Assembly (NCBI RefSeq): GCF_905373215.1
Contig: NZ_CAJPRT010000006.1
Span: forward strand, 1 to 64,000
Length of the DNA stretch: 64,000 bases
Direction: 5' to 3'
Source: an uncultured Campylobacter sp.
Lineage (GTDB): Bacteria > Campylobacterota > Campylobacteria > Campylobacterales > Campylobacteraceae
A program made the translations under genes and the position numbers. The notes below the pieces were generated by a model. The model did no database searches, was not told the origin of the DNA, and worked only from the letters and a program-made list of their open reading frames with translations. Positions 46,139 to 55,357 of this stretch are shown here, piece by piece (positions within the stretch are counted from its first letter, which is position 1; the number at the start of each line of letters is the position of its first letter).

Positions 46139-47764
46139 ATAGAAAAGGGTGATGGAATTTTAGCCGTAGATATCAACAAAGACGGAATTATCAATAATTC
46201 TTTCGAGCTTTTCGGATCAAATTCCAAGCTTAAAAATGACACCTATGCAAAGGACGGCGTGCGGGCTCTAAAGGAGTTTGATAGCGATAATAATGGCGTG
46301 ATCGACGAAAGAGACGAGAGATTCGGTGAGCTACTTCTTTGGCAAGATAATGGCGATGGCAAATGCGAAAAAGACGAAGTAAAAAGCCTAAAAGAGCTCG
46401 GAATTTCATCTATATCTTTAAAAACTACAGAGGATACCCAAAGCGAAAACGGTAATAAAATAACCGCAAGCGGGGAATTCAGTAGAAGCGACGGAAGCAG
46501 CGGCATAGTACGTGATGTGTGGTTTGAGACGAGCAAAAAGCAAAGCATCGCCCTTAGCGATCTAGATGACGAAACCGAAAAGAAAATCTCCGTCGTGGAG
46601 GCTTTCCGCGGCGCAAGGCTTAGCGCAGAACAAAGGGCGAATCCGTATATAATTACTGCGGTACTTAAAGAATACGAGAATATAAAATTTGATTCTATCA
46701 GTAAAATTTTAGCAAATAAACTTTTTGGCGAGGATGCGAAAAGCTGTGCACTTATGTTTAACGCTCTAAATTTAAAGTTAGCTCGCATAATTAGCGGTGA
46801 AGCGAATGCAAGTGAGACGGCTCTAGCGATCAATCTGCTAGCATCGGTGCTAAAAAGAGATTATAATTACGCGCTTTTTAAGCTCAATAAGAGTTATTTA
46901 AGCGATGATAAAATTTCGTCGCTTCTGGCTAAAACCGGTATAAAATTTAGTCTTTCAGGAAACGAGATCACGGGCGTTATCGGCAAGCATGTATTCGGCG
47001 ATAAAACTAGTGAGACCTTTGATTATAGCAAAGAGCGTTCGGGCGTTATCGTCTCGTCAAAAGAGGGTAACGACCTCGTAGCGGGTTCAGATTTTAACGA
47101 CGAGCTTTATGGCGGCGCAGGAAACGACATCTTAATGAGCGGCAGCGGCATAGATATTCTTAACGGCGGAGCCGGCAACGATCTACTAATCGGATCGAAA
47201 GATAGCAATATCTACGAATATTATTTAGGCGATGGCGAGGACATCATCTACGATGACGGCGGTGCGGATGCGTTAAGATTTGCCTTTTTAAGCCCTGAAG
47301 ATCTGAAGTTTAGGCGAGATGGCGACGATATGAAAATTTCGGTCTACAATCCATATAATAAAACCGAAATTATAGGCGGCATAACTATAAAAAAAGGTTA
47401 CACTGAAGGCAAGATAGAAAAATTTTATTTTGACGGCAAGGTTTATGATTTTGATGAGTTTATTAAAGAGATATCCGAAGCGGAACCTTCGCAAAACAAT
47501 CCTGTAAAATTTAAAGATAAGCTCGTAAATGCCGAGTTAAACGACGTTAGACAGTTTGCATCCGCTTTAGAAGCAATTGATCCTGACGGCGATAAGCTTA
47601 GCTATGAAATTTTAAAAGATGCAGAAAATGGAAAATTCCGCATAAATGAATACGGAAGCTACGAATACATCCCGAACGATAAATTTATCGGCGAGGATAG
47701 CGTCAAAATTAGAGTGAGCGACGGTCGGGGCGGCTTTGATGAAAGTGAGATAAATTTAACGTAA
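46139..47764 (+). pseudogene. Giant exoprotein fragment 4 (calcium module 3, RTX, cadherin-like)
   Basis: This stretch continues in the same frame after the amber codon: IEKGDGILAVDINKDGIIN, DSDNNGVIDERDERF and WQDNGDGKCEK complete module 3. A helical region follows (about 46560-46990). RTX repeats lie at about 47080-47200 (GGAGNDILMSG, NGGAGNDLLIGS). A cadherin/VCBS-like domain follows (AIDPDGDKLSYEIL, YIPNDKFIGEDSVKIRVSDG). It stops at 47762, where loss of one T in AAATTT(T)AAC shifts the frame. Confidence 0.6.
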
Positions 47765-49194
47765 AAGTTTCGGCTCCCGACATAAAAAGCGAAAAATTTA
47801 TCTTCGATGAGGATACGAGCCTAACTGAGGTGCTCGAAGTGGAAAACAAAATAGACGGTGCGTTAAAATTTGAAATTTTAACTACAAATGAGAATTTGAG
47901 CACCGAGCTGGACGATAATGGAATGCTACACGTAAAACCTGCGCTAAATTTTAACGGCGAGCAAAGTCTTAAAATTAGAGTTACGAACGAATTTGGACTA
48001 AGTTGCGAAAAGGAGATTACTCTAAAAATCAATCCGGTAAATGATGCGCCGATCGTAGAAGATCCTAATGAAACCGTCACTCTTAAAAATACTTTCAGCT
48101 ACGCGGGTAAGATAGCAGCTAGTGACGTAGACGGCGATGTGCTTCGATTTAAGCTTATTAGCGGCGGTAAAAATTTAAAGCTAAATTCCGACGGAAGTTA
48201 TCTTTATAATTCAAAATCCGCAGGCGAAGAGGAATTTAAAATCGAAGTTAGCGATGGTGGTATCTCGGTTACCAAAACGCTTAAATTTAAAAACCTCGGC
48301 TACGTAAATGACGGAAGCGAAAATATCGTAATCGACGGTAAGGCAAGTGATACGCTAAATTTGACTACAAGCAGGGCAGCAGATCTTAAATTTGCAATAT
48401 CGGGTAATGATCTGATCATTAATGGCGGTAGATCGAACACGACGCTTAAGGATTATTTCGTCTCAAAAGATATGAAACTTAACAAAATTCTTCTTGACGG
48501 CGACACTAAGATAAATATCTCAAATTCTAACCTGACGCTTCCAAGCAAGAAATGGTATCAGTTCAAAAAGACGGCTACTTTGAAAACAGCAGGCACCATC
48601 GTCTCATCCGGTGATAAAAACATCCTAAACGGCTCGAAGCAAAACGACACCATCATTAGCCTTGGTAAATTTAACCATATCAATGCAGGTAAGGGTGACG
48701 ATGTAATCTTTGCGGCGGAGGGCGATATCGCAAACGGCGAGAGGGGAAACGATACGCTGATAGCCACTGCAAATCGCGCTACGCTTATCGGTTCGGACGG
48801 CGATGATACATACATCGTATCTGTGAGTTTAGACGGCGTCGTGATTAGAGATAAAGAGTATTTAAGCTTAAAAGACGGCGGCAAAGATGTGCTAAAACTA
48901 CAAGGCGCTCGCAAGGATGAAATTTCATTTAGCAGAAGCGGGGTTTTCGGCAAGGATTTAGTATTGCGTTACGCAGGCAAAAGCCTAACCATAGAAAACC
49001 AGTTCAGCTCTAAATCTGCTGTAGAGAGAATAGAGCTTGGTGATGGAGATTACATCACTAGCGATAAAATTTCAAAGATCATAGAGGATCTAAATTCTTA
49101 TGCGAGCGATAAAGGATTTGTAAATTTCGGTGAGGATAAATTCCGTTCTAATGAGCAGATCGCACAGATTTACGCAAGCGGCTGGAGTAATTAA
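47752..49194 (+). pseudogene. Giant exoprotein fragment 5 (cadherin-like domain and C-terminus)
   Basis: Sense resumes with FNVKVSAPDIKSEKF. A bacterial-Ig/cadherin-like domain spans 47830-48010 and another 48030-48300 (NDAPIVEDPNE and ASDVDGDVLRFKL). Degenerate RTX-like turns lie at about 48620-48810 (NAGKGDDVIFAAEGD, NGERGNDTL). The last ~60 residues (SKIIEDLNSYASDKGFVNFG and on) are where a type I secretion signal would lie. This part is intact for 454 codons from an ATG at 47830. Confidence 0.6.
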
Positions 49195-49203
49195 GTAAAA
49201 TTA

Positions 49204-49223
49204 GGCGAGGAAAATTCCTCGCC
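49204..49223 (+). terminator. Hairpin after the giant exoprotein gene
   Basis: This is a 20-bp perfect palindrome with 9-bp arms GGCGAGGAA/TTCCTCGCC, ten bases after the stop. There is no U-tract, so termination may be weak. Confidence 0.45.
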
Positions 49224-49434
49224 CCTCATTTACCTGCTGCATATCTTTTTCTGTCTCTAAGTTGCGCGCACATCGTGCCGCCATGCTGATTAATCATTTA
49301 AAATCACCAATTTGGCGCTATTTAATTACCGTATCTTTACGCCATTTTATACGTATATTTTCTCAATCGTTTCGTACTCCTTCCAAGTATACTTTAATAA
49401 ATTTTAGCTTAAGCAGATAAATTTTATCTTTTTA

Positions 49435-49476
49435 TTGACGAGCCTCAATGCTTATCGAAATTTAAATAGGTAAAAT
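49435..49476 (+). promoter_or_regulatory. Candidate CRP/FNR-family box and -10 for nitric oxide reductase
   Basis: TTGAC-GAGC-CTCAA (49435-49448) is a 5-4-5 near-palindrome like FNR/NssR-type sites. TAAAAT at 49471-49476 can serve as the -10. A start of transcription about 7 bases later (49483) would put the box centre at -41.5, the usual place for class II activation. Confidence 0.5.
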
Positions 49477-49506
49477 TCTCTCCTAATTTCAGTTAAAGGA
49501 GTGAAA

Positions 49507-51744
49507 ATGGCAGAATTTAAAAGGCTCTGGATGACGCTTGTAGCGGTACTCATCGTGGGCTTTAGTTTCTTGGGTTTTTACGGTGGCGAGGTTTATAGGC
49601 AGTCTCCGCCGGTGGTAAAATTTACCGATGCTAGCGGCAACGAGTTGATCGGTACCGAGCGTATTTACCGCGGGCAGGAGGCCTGGCAGAGCATCGGCGG
49701 TATGCAGGTAGGCTCGATTTGGGGTCACGGCGCATATCAGGCGCCCGATTGGAGCGCAGATTGGCTGCATAAGGAGCTAGTCGCGTTTATGGACATTAAG
49801 GCGCAGGAGCGCTTCGGAGCGAAATTTGACGCTTTGAGCGACGAGCAAAAGGCGCAGATCAAGGCGCTTACCAAGGCCGAGTACCGCACCAACACCGTAA
49901 AAGACGGCACCGTTAAGCTAAGCGATGATCGCTTGAGGGCTATGGCGGTCGTAAAAGACGAGTACATGGGCGTTTTCGGAAACGATCCGCGCTTTAAAAA
50001 GCTTCGCGAGGATTACGCGATGAAGGAAAACACGCTCGCAAACGAGCAACACCGCGCCGAGCTCATGGATTTCATCTTTTGGACTGCGTGGGCGGTTTCT
50101 ACGGATCGTCCGAGCGGAGAGGCGACCTATACCAATAACTGGCCGCACGAGCCGCTGATAGACAATGTCCCTACCACGGAAAACGTCGTTTGGACGATCG
50201 CAAGCCTCGTTATTTTGCTTACCGGCATCGGTCTTCTGGTGTGGTTTGGAAATTTCTACGGCAAAAAGGACGAGGATTTCGAGGCTCCTGCGAAGCTTAG
50301 CGCCGATCCGATCGCCGCTTTGGCGCTTACGCCGTCGCAAAAGGCGCTCGGCAAATATCTTTTCGTAGCGGTTGCATTGTTTGCATTTCAGGCCTTTATC
50401 GGCGGCTTTGTTGCGCACTATACGATCGAGGGTCAGTCCTTTTTCGGGCTTGATATTTCGCAGTATATTCCTTACTCGCTAGCGCGCACCTGGCACGTGC
50501 AGGCGTCCATTTTCTGGATCGCTACGGGCTTTTTGGCGGCGGGATTGTTTCTGGCTCCGATCATCAGCGGCGGCAAGGATCCGAAATTTCAAAAGCTCGG
50601 CGTGGACGTGCTTTTCTACGCGCTTCTTTTCTTGGTCGTCGGCAGCTTCGCGGGCGAATACATGGCGATTGCGGGCAAGATGGATCCAAGCAGCAGCTTC
50701 TGGATCGGGCATCAAGGATACGAGTATTTAGACCTCGGTAGAATTTGGCAGCTGATACTGTTTGTGGGCCTTGTGATCTGGATGGTGCTCGTGCTTCGCG
50801 GCTTTATTGCGGGCTTTAGAGCCGAGGGCGATAAAAATTTATTAGCGATCTTCACCGCTTCGGTTATCGCCGTGGGGCTTTTTTACGGTGCGGGACTATT
50901 CTACGGACAGCGCTCGCCGATCCCTGTGATGGAGTATTGGCGCTGGTGGGTCGTGCACCTTTGGGTCGAGGGATTTTTCGAGGTTTTCGCGACGGCGTCT
51001 TTGGCGTTCGTATTCGCGTCTTTAGGTTTAGTAAGCAAGAAATTTGCCACTTACACCTCGATTGCTAGCGCATCGATTTTCCTAATCGGCGGAATTCCTG
51101 GCACCTTCCACCACCTCTATTTTGCGGGCACCACTACGCCGATAATGGCTGTGGGTGCAAGCTTTTCGGCGCTTGAAGTCGTGCCTTTGGTGCTTTTGGG
51201 TTCAGAGGCGTTTCATTACTACAAGCTTCAATTCGCGCAGGATTGGGCTAAGCGTCTAAAATGGCCGCTTTACTGCTTCATCGCCGTGGCATTTTGGAAT
51301 ATGCTGGGCGCGGGCGTTTTCGGCTTTTTAATCAACCCGCCGCTTGCGCTATTTTACATCCAGGGTTTAAACACCACCGCAGTGCACGCACATACGGCGC
51401 TATTTGGCGTATACGGCTTTTTGGCGCTCGGCTTCGTGTGGCTCGTGGCGCTGTATATCTACAGGCAAAAAAGCTTTGACGATACGCTGATGAAGATCGG
51501 CTTTTGGGCGCTTAACGCAGGTCTGCTTCTAATGGTGCTGATTTCGCTATTACCTGTCGGAATTTTGCAGGCGTTTGCGGCGATCGACGTGGGTATGTGG
51601 TATGCAAGAAGCGCAGAGTTTTTGCAGAAAGACAGCCTCTACGGGCTCCGCTGGGCGCGCATCATCGGCGATACGATCTTTTTGGTAGGAAGCGTGTGCT
51701 TCTTGCTTCAAATCGTGCGAATGATATTCTTGCGCGCTAAATAG
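49507..51744 (+). CDS. norZ: Quinol-dependent nitric oxide reductase (qNOR)
   Basis: This single-subunit inner-membrane enzyme reduces two NO to N2O with electrons from quinol. The ~745-residue protein has an N-terminal helix and a periplasmic domain (IYRGQEAWQSIGGMQVGSIWGHGAYQAPDWSADW, shortened here to GQEAWQSIGG and WGHGAYQAPDW as key parts). About 13 helices of the haem-copper oxidase superfamily follow, including WHVQASIFWIATGFLAAG, the metal-site HLWVEGFFEVFATA and FHHLYFAG. The fused N-terminal extension and lack of a separate NorC mark the quinol type. I chose ATG 49507, five bases after GGAG; a GTG at 49501 is inside the RBS. Monocistronic, with a strong terminator. Confidence 0.94.
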   Translation: MAEFKRLWMTLVAVLIVGFSFLGFYGGEVYRQSPPVVKFTDASGNELIGTERIYRGQEAWQSIGGMQVGSIWGHGAYQAPDWSADWLHKELVAFMDIKAQERFGAKFDALSDEQKAQIKALTKAEYRTNTVKDGTVKLSDDRLRAMAVVKDEYMGVFGNDPRFKKLREDYAMKENTLANEQHRAELMDFIFWTAWAVSTDRPSGEATYTNNWPHEPLIDNVPTTENVVWTIASLVILLTGIGLLVWFGNFYGKKDEDFEAPAKLSADPIAALALTPSQKALGKYLFVAVALFAFQAFIGGFVAHYTIEGQSFFGLDISQYIPYSLARTWHVQASIFWIATGFLAAGLFLAPIISGGKDPKFQKLGVDVLFYALLFLVVGSFAGEYMAIAGKMDPSSSFWIGHQGYEYLDLGRIWQLILFVGLVIWMVLVLRGFIAGFRAEGDKNLLAIFTASVIAVGLFYGAGLFYGQRSPIPVMEYWRWWVVHLWVEGFFEVFATASLAFVFASLGLVSKKFATYTSIASASIFLIGGIPGTFHHLYFAGTTTPIMAVGASFSALEVVPLVLLGSEAFHYYKLQFAQDWAKRLKWPLYCFIAVAFWNMLGAGVFGFLINPPLALFYIQGLNTTAVHAHTALFGVYGFLALGFVWLVALYIYRQKSFDDTLMKIGFWALNAGLLLMVLISLLPVGILQAFAAIDVGMWYARSAEFLQKDSLYGLRWARIIGDTIFLVGSVCFLLQIVRMIFLRAK

Positions 51745-51773
51745 AGCTTTCGCGAGCTTTTATCGCTTGCTTT

Positions 51774-51809
51774 GCCTCGCAGGAATTTTATATTCTTGCG
51801 AGGCTTTTT
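51774..51809 (+). terminator. Rho-independent terminator after qNOR
   Basis: The stem GCCTCGCAGGAAT/ATTCTTGCGAGGC (one G-T pair) is followed by TTTTT. It is the clearest intrinsic terminator in the window. Confidence 0.85.
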
Positions 51810-52018
51810 AAATTTAGCGCGCTTCGCGCGAGCTTTTTTCCGCAAAGGGGAGCTGCGCGCGAGTCTTTGCCGCGGACGATATCCGCGCGAGCTTTAAGTT
51901 TAGCCGCAAATTGCGCTAAATCTTTAAAATTTTAAAATTTCATCCTCTTAAATTTACCCGAGCCAAATTTTAAATTTGCTAAAATTACCGCCGAAATTTT
52001 AATCTCAAGGAGTGAAAA

Positions 52019-52462
52019 ATGGGTGTGCGAGAGCGAATTTTAGAAGACATAAAAACGGCGATGAAAAGCGGCGATCACTTCCGCAGAGACAGCCTGCGGA
52101 TGCTTAACGCCGCGCTTAAACAGGTCGAGGTGGACGAGCGCATCAGCCTTAGCGACGAGCGCGTCTTTAGCATACTTCAAAGCGAGATCAAGCGCCGAAA
52201 CGACTCCGCGGCGCAGTACCGCGCGGGCGGTCGCGACGATCTGGTGCAAAAAGAGCAGGGTGAGATCGAGATTATCGCGTCCTATCTGCCCGCGCAGCTA
52301 AGCGATGCCGAGCTTGCCGCCGAGGTTGGCTCGCTAATCGCCGAGCTTGGCGCTAGCGGCGCAAAGGATATGGGGCGCGTGATGAAAGCCGCCAAGGAAG
52401 CGCTCGGCTCAAGCGTGGACGGCAAGCGGCTAAGCGAGGCGGTCAAAGCGGCACTGAAATAG
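52019..52462 (+). CDS. yqeY: GatB/YqeY domain-containing protein
   Basis: The 147-residue soluble protein matches the YqeY family throughout: a helical start (VRERILEDIKTAMKSGDHFRRDSLRML), the central IKRRNDSAAQYRAGGRDDLVQKEQGEIEIIASYLPAQLS region and a tail related to the GatB tRNA-binding domain (GRVMKAAKEALGSSVDGKRL). A role with tRNA-dependent amidation is assumed from the GatB similarity but is not established. RBS AAGGAG lies seven bases before the ATG. It stands alone between qNOR and a lipoprotein gene. Confidence 0.9.
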   Translation: MGVRERILEDIKTAMKSGDHFRRDSLRMLNAALKQVEVDERISLSDERVFSILQSEIKRRNDSAAQYRAGGRDDLVQKEQGEIEIIASYLPAQLSDAELAAEVGSLIAELGASGAKDMGRVMKAAKEALGSSVDGKRLSEAVKAALK

Positions 52463-52594
52463 CCTGCGTTTGAGGTAAATTTAAGTCCGGCTGCGGCTAA
52501 ATTGTATCGACGTAAAATTTCGCTGCTGAAATTTTTTGAGATAGAGCTTTGGCTACGGAATTCATACGCTAATTTAAAATTTTAAAGGATCATC

Positions 52595-53218
52595 ATGAAA
52601 AAATTTATCGCGGTTTTACTAGCTGTCCTGCTTGTGGGATGCCAGTGCAAACAAAACGTAGTGCCTGGGGCGAACGAAACGCCCGAAAAGATTACGGCAT
52701 TTTTCATAAACGATGGCAAGGAATACATCGTAGGCGAGAAACTCAGCTATGTGCTTACGGATGGCTCGTCGCTTAGGAATATCTCGGAATTTTACGACGG
52801 CGGATACGCCAAAGGGCTTAAGCGCGAGTTTGTGCAAATCGAAGTGATGGATGCGAAAAACGGCGAGGTGCGCGGTAGCTTCAGCGCATTTTTGAATTCC
52901 GCAGCGGGCGCGGACGTCGCTAAAATCAAGGCTCTAGCGAACCGCATCGAAATCGATGAGAAAAAAGGCGAGATCGAGGTTATTTTTAACTTTGATGCGC
53001 GAGTAGTGCAGATCAAAAATCTTAGCGAAATAATGAAGCCTAGTGATAGGTTGCGCTCCCCGATTCCGGCAAACATCGAGGTTAGGCCTGAACGCTGTGA
53101 AGGCAACATCGTCTTAGATGCTATAGGCACTATTGTGGCTATACCGGTGATAATCGTGGGGATGGTGTTGTTTGTTGCCTATGGTGGCGATGGAGGCGCT
53201 GGCGATGCAACACTATAG
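52595..53218 (+). CDS. Hypothetical lipoprotein with a C-terminal membrane segment
   Basis: The 207-residue protein has a lipoprotein signal (MKKFIAVLLAVLLVGCQC) with the lipobox LLVGC. A soluble domain of about 140 residues is unlike anything I know. It ends with a hydrophobic segment near residues 175-197 (IGTIVAIPVIIVGMVLFVAYGG). A lipid anchor at one end and a membrane helix at the other is unusual. It is the first of three envelope proteins on the plus strand. The RBS AAAGGATC lies upstream of the ATG. Function unknown. Confidence 0.75.
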   Translation: MKKFIAVLLAVLLVGCQCKQNVVPGANETPEKITAFFINDGKEYIVGEKLSYVLTDGSSLRNISEFYDGGYAKGLKREFVQIEVMDAKNGEVRGSFSAFLNSAAGADVAKIKALANRIEIDEKKGEIEVIFNFDARVVQIKNLSEIMKPSDRLRSPIPANIEVRPERCEGNIVLDAIGTIVAIPVIIVGMVLFVAYGGDGGAGDATL

Positions 53219-53281
53219 CCCTCGATAATAAAAGCCGTGAAAATTCCGTATCTTACAGCAAAACTTACAATGTAATGAGCG

Positions 53282-53914
53282 ATGAAGCTCGGCGAAATTT
53301 GGCATAACTTAGATCGCAAGTTCGATCTATTTATGATCGCGTTTTATTTGGCGGCGATGTGGTATGGATTTCTTTTTAGCTTGAATCCTAAAAGCTTAGA
53401 TGATCTGAAAATCGCGAATGGAATAATCATGGATGTCGGAAGCGATGATGGGCGCGAATATATGCAGATTTTTACGGACGAGCGCAAATTTATCAAAGTC
53501 TTTTTGAATGGCGATACGGATAACTTAACCTACTTTTATAAAAATAAAATTTTGCTCAATGCAGCAATTGCTGAAGCTAATTTTAAGCGCTCAGGAGCGG
53601 ACGAGTGGCGAGACGTGAATATCAAGCCTTCTATCTCGCTAATCGCATACGAATGGCTGGAAGGCAAGCGAGTTAAAGCTTGGTATCAAAGCCGTCCGTT
53701 TCCGTTTCAGAGTCGCGGCACGGCATATCAAGTTTTATTTTTGGATTACAATGCAAGCATAGATCCGCCGCAGCGCGAGTATTTGATGAAATTCAGATAT
53801 GACAAATACGCCGCGATGGATGATAAATTTACAGCTACGATATTTGGAGCTTTGACGCTCATTTTTCTTGCGATAGCGGCAAGCAAAATTTATCGAGCGT
53901 GCCAGTTATCATAA
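53282..53914 (+). CDS. Two-TM membrane protein, unknown function (intact paralogue of 41463-42033)
   Basis: The 210-residue protein has a hydrophobic N-terminal segment (FDLFMIAFYLAAMWYGFLFSL), a middle domain of about 130 residues rich in beta strands, and a C-terminal membrane segment (FGALTLIFLAIAASKIY). The middle part has WLEGKRVKAWYQ and AYQVLFLDYN, which correspond to the frameshifted protein beside the giant exoprotein. The layout, two helices with a strand-rich domain between, resembles DUF3592-type proteins. No good RBS is seen for ATG 53282. It lies between a lipoprotein and another DUF3592-like protein. Confidence 0.75.
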   Translation: MKLGEIWHNLDRKFDLFMIAFYLAAMWYGFLFSLNPKSLDDLKIANGIIMDVGSDDGREYMQIFTDERKFIKVFLNGDTDNLTYFYKNKILLNAAIAEANFKRSGADEWRDVNIKPSISLIAYEWLEGKRVKAWYQSRPFPFQSRGTAYQVLFLDYNASIDPPQREYLMKFRYDKYAAMDDKFTATIFGALTLIFLAIAASKIYRACQLS

Positions 53915-54087
53915 AATTCTATGACGCTAAATTTTGAGCAGTGCGCGGAATTTGTAGCGCGTCCGTTTCGCGCCTTTGCTCATTAAGCGGCGCTTCGGCT
54001 TTACGGCGCGGCGCGCGCCGTAAATTTTACTTTGTGTCCGTAAATTTAAAGCCCGTGATCGCTTGCGGCTGATTTAAGGCAGGAATT

Positions 54088-54738
54088 ATGCTTATTTTTA
54101 CATTGTGCTTTTGCGGCTTTGCGGTGCTTTGTAACCTGATTTGCCGCGCGATGAAAAGAGGCGATGCCTCGCTGCTCGCGCGATTGAAAGCTTCAAAGCT
54201 CGCCCGCGTCTTTGCTAGAGCTTTCGTTCCTTTCGGCGAAGCGCCTTTGATTAAAATAGGGTTTTTGCAAGTAGCGGGAATTTTCGCATTCGCCGCGCTT
54301 TTTTTATCGGTAATCTTATTTTTAAACGCCCCCGAAAATAACGACATCAGCGGCGCGCAAATTCTAAGCGGCGAGCTCGTATCCTATGAGCGTCATCGCC
54401 ATTACAAAAGCGATTATTGCGATATCGAAATTCGCACGAGCGAGGGCGAGCTGGAGCGGCTGCGATCGGGCATTTGCAGGGATGAAATGCAATTTCGTCG
54501 CGGCGAGCGGGTAAGCATTTGGTATAGACGCGATTTGATGCATCCGGGTGAAATCAGAATTTATCAGTTAAAATTTGAAAAGGATAAGGGCTATTTGATC
54601 GAATTTAACGAGGGCAGAAGAGATACCTATCTCAAAACGGCGGCGGGCTCGCTTTTTGTGCTCGCGCTATGCCTGGCGCTGATATACGCGCTTAATACAG
54701 ACGAGGCGCGAGAGGCTTATGAGCGCAAAAAGCGTTAG
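54088..54738 (+). CDS. DUF3592-like membrane protein, unknown function
   Basis: The 216-residue protein has an N-terminal helix (MLIFTLCFCGFAVLCNLICR), a second at about residues 68-88 and a C-terminal one (AAGSLFVLALCLALIYAL). Between the last two is a domain of about 90 residues (GELVSYERHRHYKSDYCDIE, RRGERVSIWYRRDLMHPGEI). The short-strand arrangement with a V-x-I-W-Y-R motif is like DUF3592. Its central domain may be distantly related to that of the preceding gene (KR-VKAWYQ against ERVSIWYRR). RBS GGCAGGA. Function unknown. Confidence 0.72.
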   Translation: MLIFTLCFCGFAVLCNLICRAMKRGDASLLARLKASKLARVFARAFVPFGEAPLIKIGFLQVAGIFAFAALFLSVILFLNAPENNDISGAQILSGELVSYERHRHYKSDYCDIEIRTSEGELERLRSGICRDEMQFRRGERVSIWYRRDLMHPGEIRIYQLKFEKDKGYLIEFNEGRRDTYLKTAAGSLFVLALCLALIYALNTDEAREAYERKKR

Positions 54739-55357
54739 GCTCGCGGCGCACGGAATTTATCGCAAATAGCGGCGCGCGAAATTTTAAAATGCGACTTTGA
54801 AATTTGGCTATTTTGCGAACCGATTCATAAATCGAATTTAGGGCGCGCGGAATTCATCGCAGCTTTAAGGATTGCGCGTGAGATTTAAATTCGCAGCCTC
54901 GGCGTAAATTTAAGCCGTTATTAAAATGCAGACACGGCTGATATGCCCGCGCTGACAACCGCATTTTTTGATAAATTTAAGGCGCTACTCAAATACAAAC
55001 CGCAGCAGGCTTTAAATTTAATAAATTCGGCTTGATAAATTTGCCTCGCGCCAAATTTTGAAATTTTGCAGTTTTCCCCGTGCCGCTTCGCTTAAATTTT
55101 AAAATTTCGGCGATTTTGCGGCGCCTAGCAAAAAAAGGCGCGGTCGCAAGAGGTTCAGCTTCCGTAAAATCGGCTTTAAATTTAAAGCCCGAAATATACA
55201 AAAACAAGCCGTTTCATAGAGTGCTTGTTTCGCGGATTTGCGTTTTTAAAATTCTAAAAATTTCCGCTCGCAGCGCGCGTTTAAAATTTCAAATTCACGC
55301 TACGTTTGCCTCGGCTTGCTGCACGAAATTTAAATCGCCAAAATAAGAGCAAACGCG
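54739..55357. other. Spacer (~620 bp) without a recognised gene
   Basis: An 88-codon plus-strand frame (55080-55346) exists but is basic, lacks an RBS and has the AAATTT-rich base pattern of other spacers, so I do not call it. The region lies between convergent genes, and no clear terminator hairpin was found. Confidence 0.5.

Larger units (their letters stand above)
42020..49194 (+). pseudogene. Giant RTX/cadherin-like exoprotein gene, broken by frameshifts and stops
   Basis: If read through its lesions this is one ~2,390-codon gene. Order of parts: N-terminal region typical of Campylobacter type I-secreted giants; hydrophobic segment; Calx-beta domain; three copies of a calcium-binding EF-hand-like module; RTX nonapeptide blocks; two cadherin/VCBS-like domains; a further RTX-like block; and a C-terminal end that could hold the type I secretion signal. 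Lesions seen: frame changes near 42217, 42430, 45242 and 47755, each explained by loss of one base, plus TAG codons at 42292-42294 and 46136-46138. No ABC exporter genes lie in the window. Sequencing error could mimic the homopolymer losses but not readily the stops. Confidence 0.8.
49195..49506 (+). other. Spacer and control region of the NO reductase gene
   Basis: No gene is visible. It holds the hairpin at 49204-49223 after the giant gene and the candidate regulatory box and -10 before the NO reductase. Confidence 0.5.

Noticed and set aside
55080..55346. 88-codon open frame upstream of the asmA-like gene's 3' end
   Set aside because: Basic, low-information translation with no RBS; base pattern matches other spacers.
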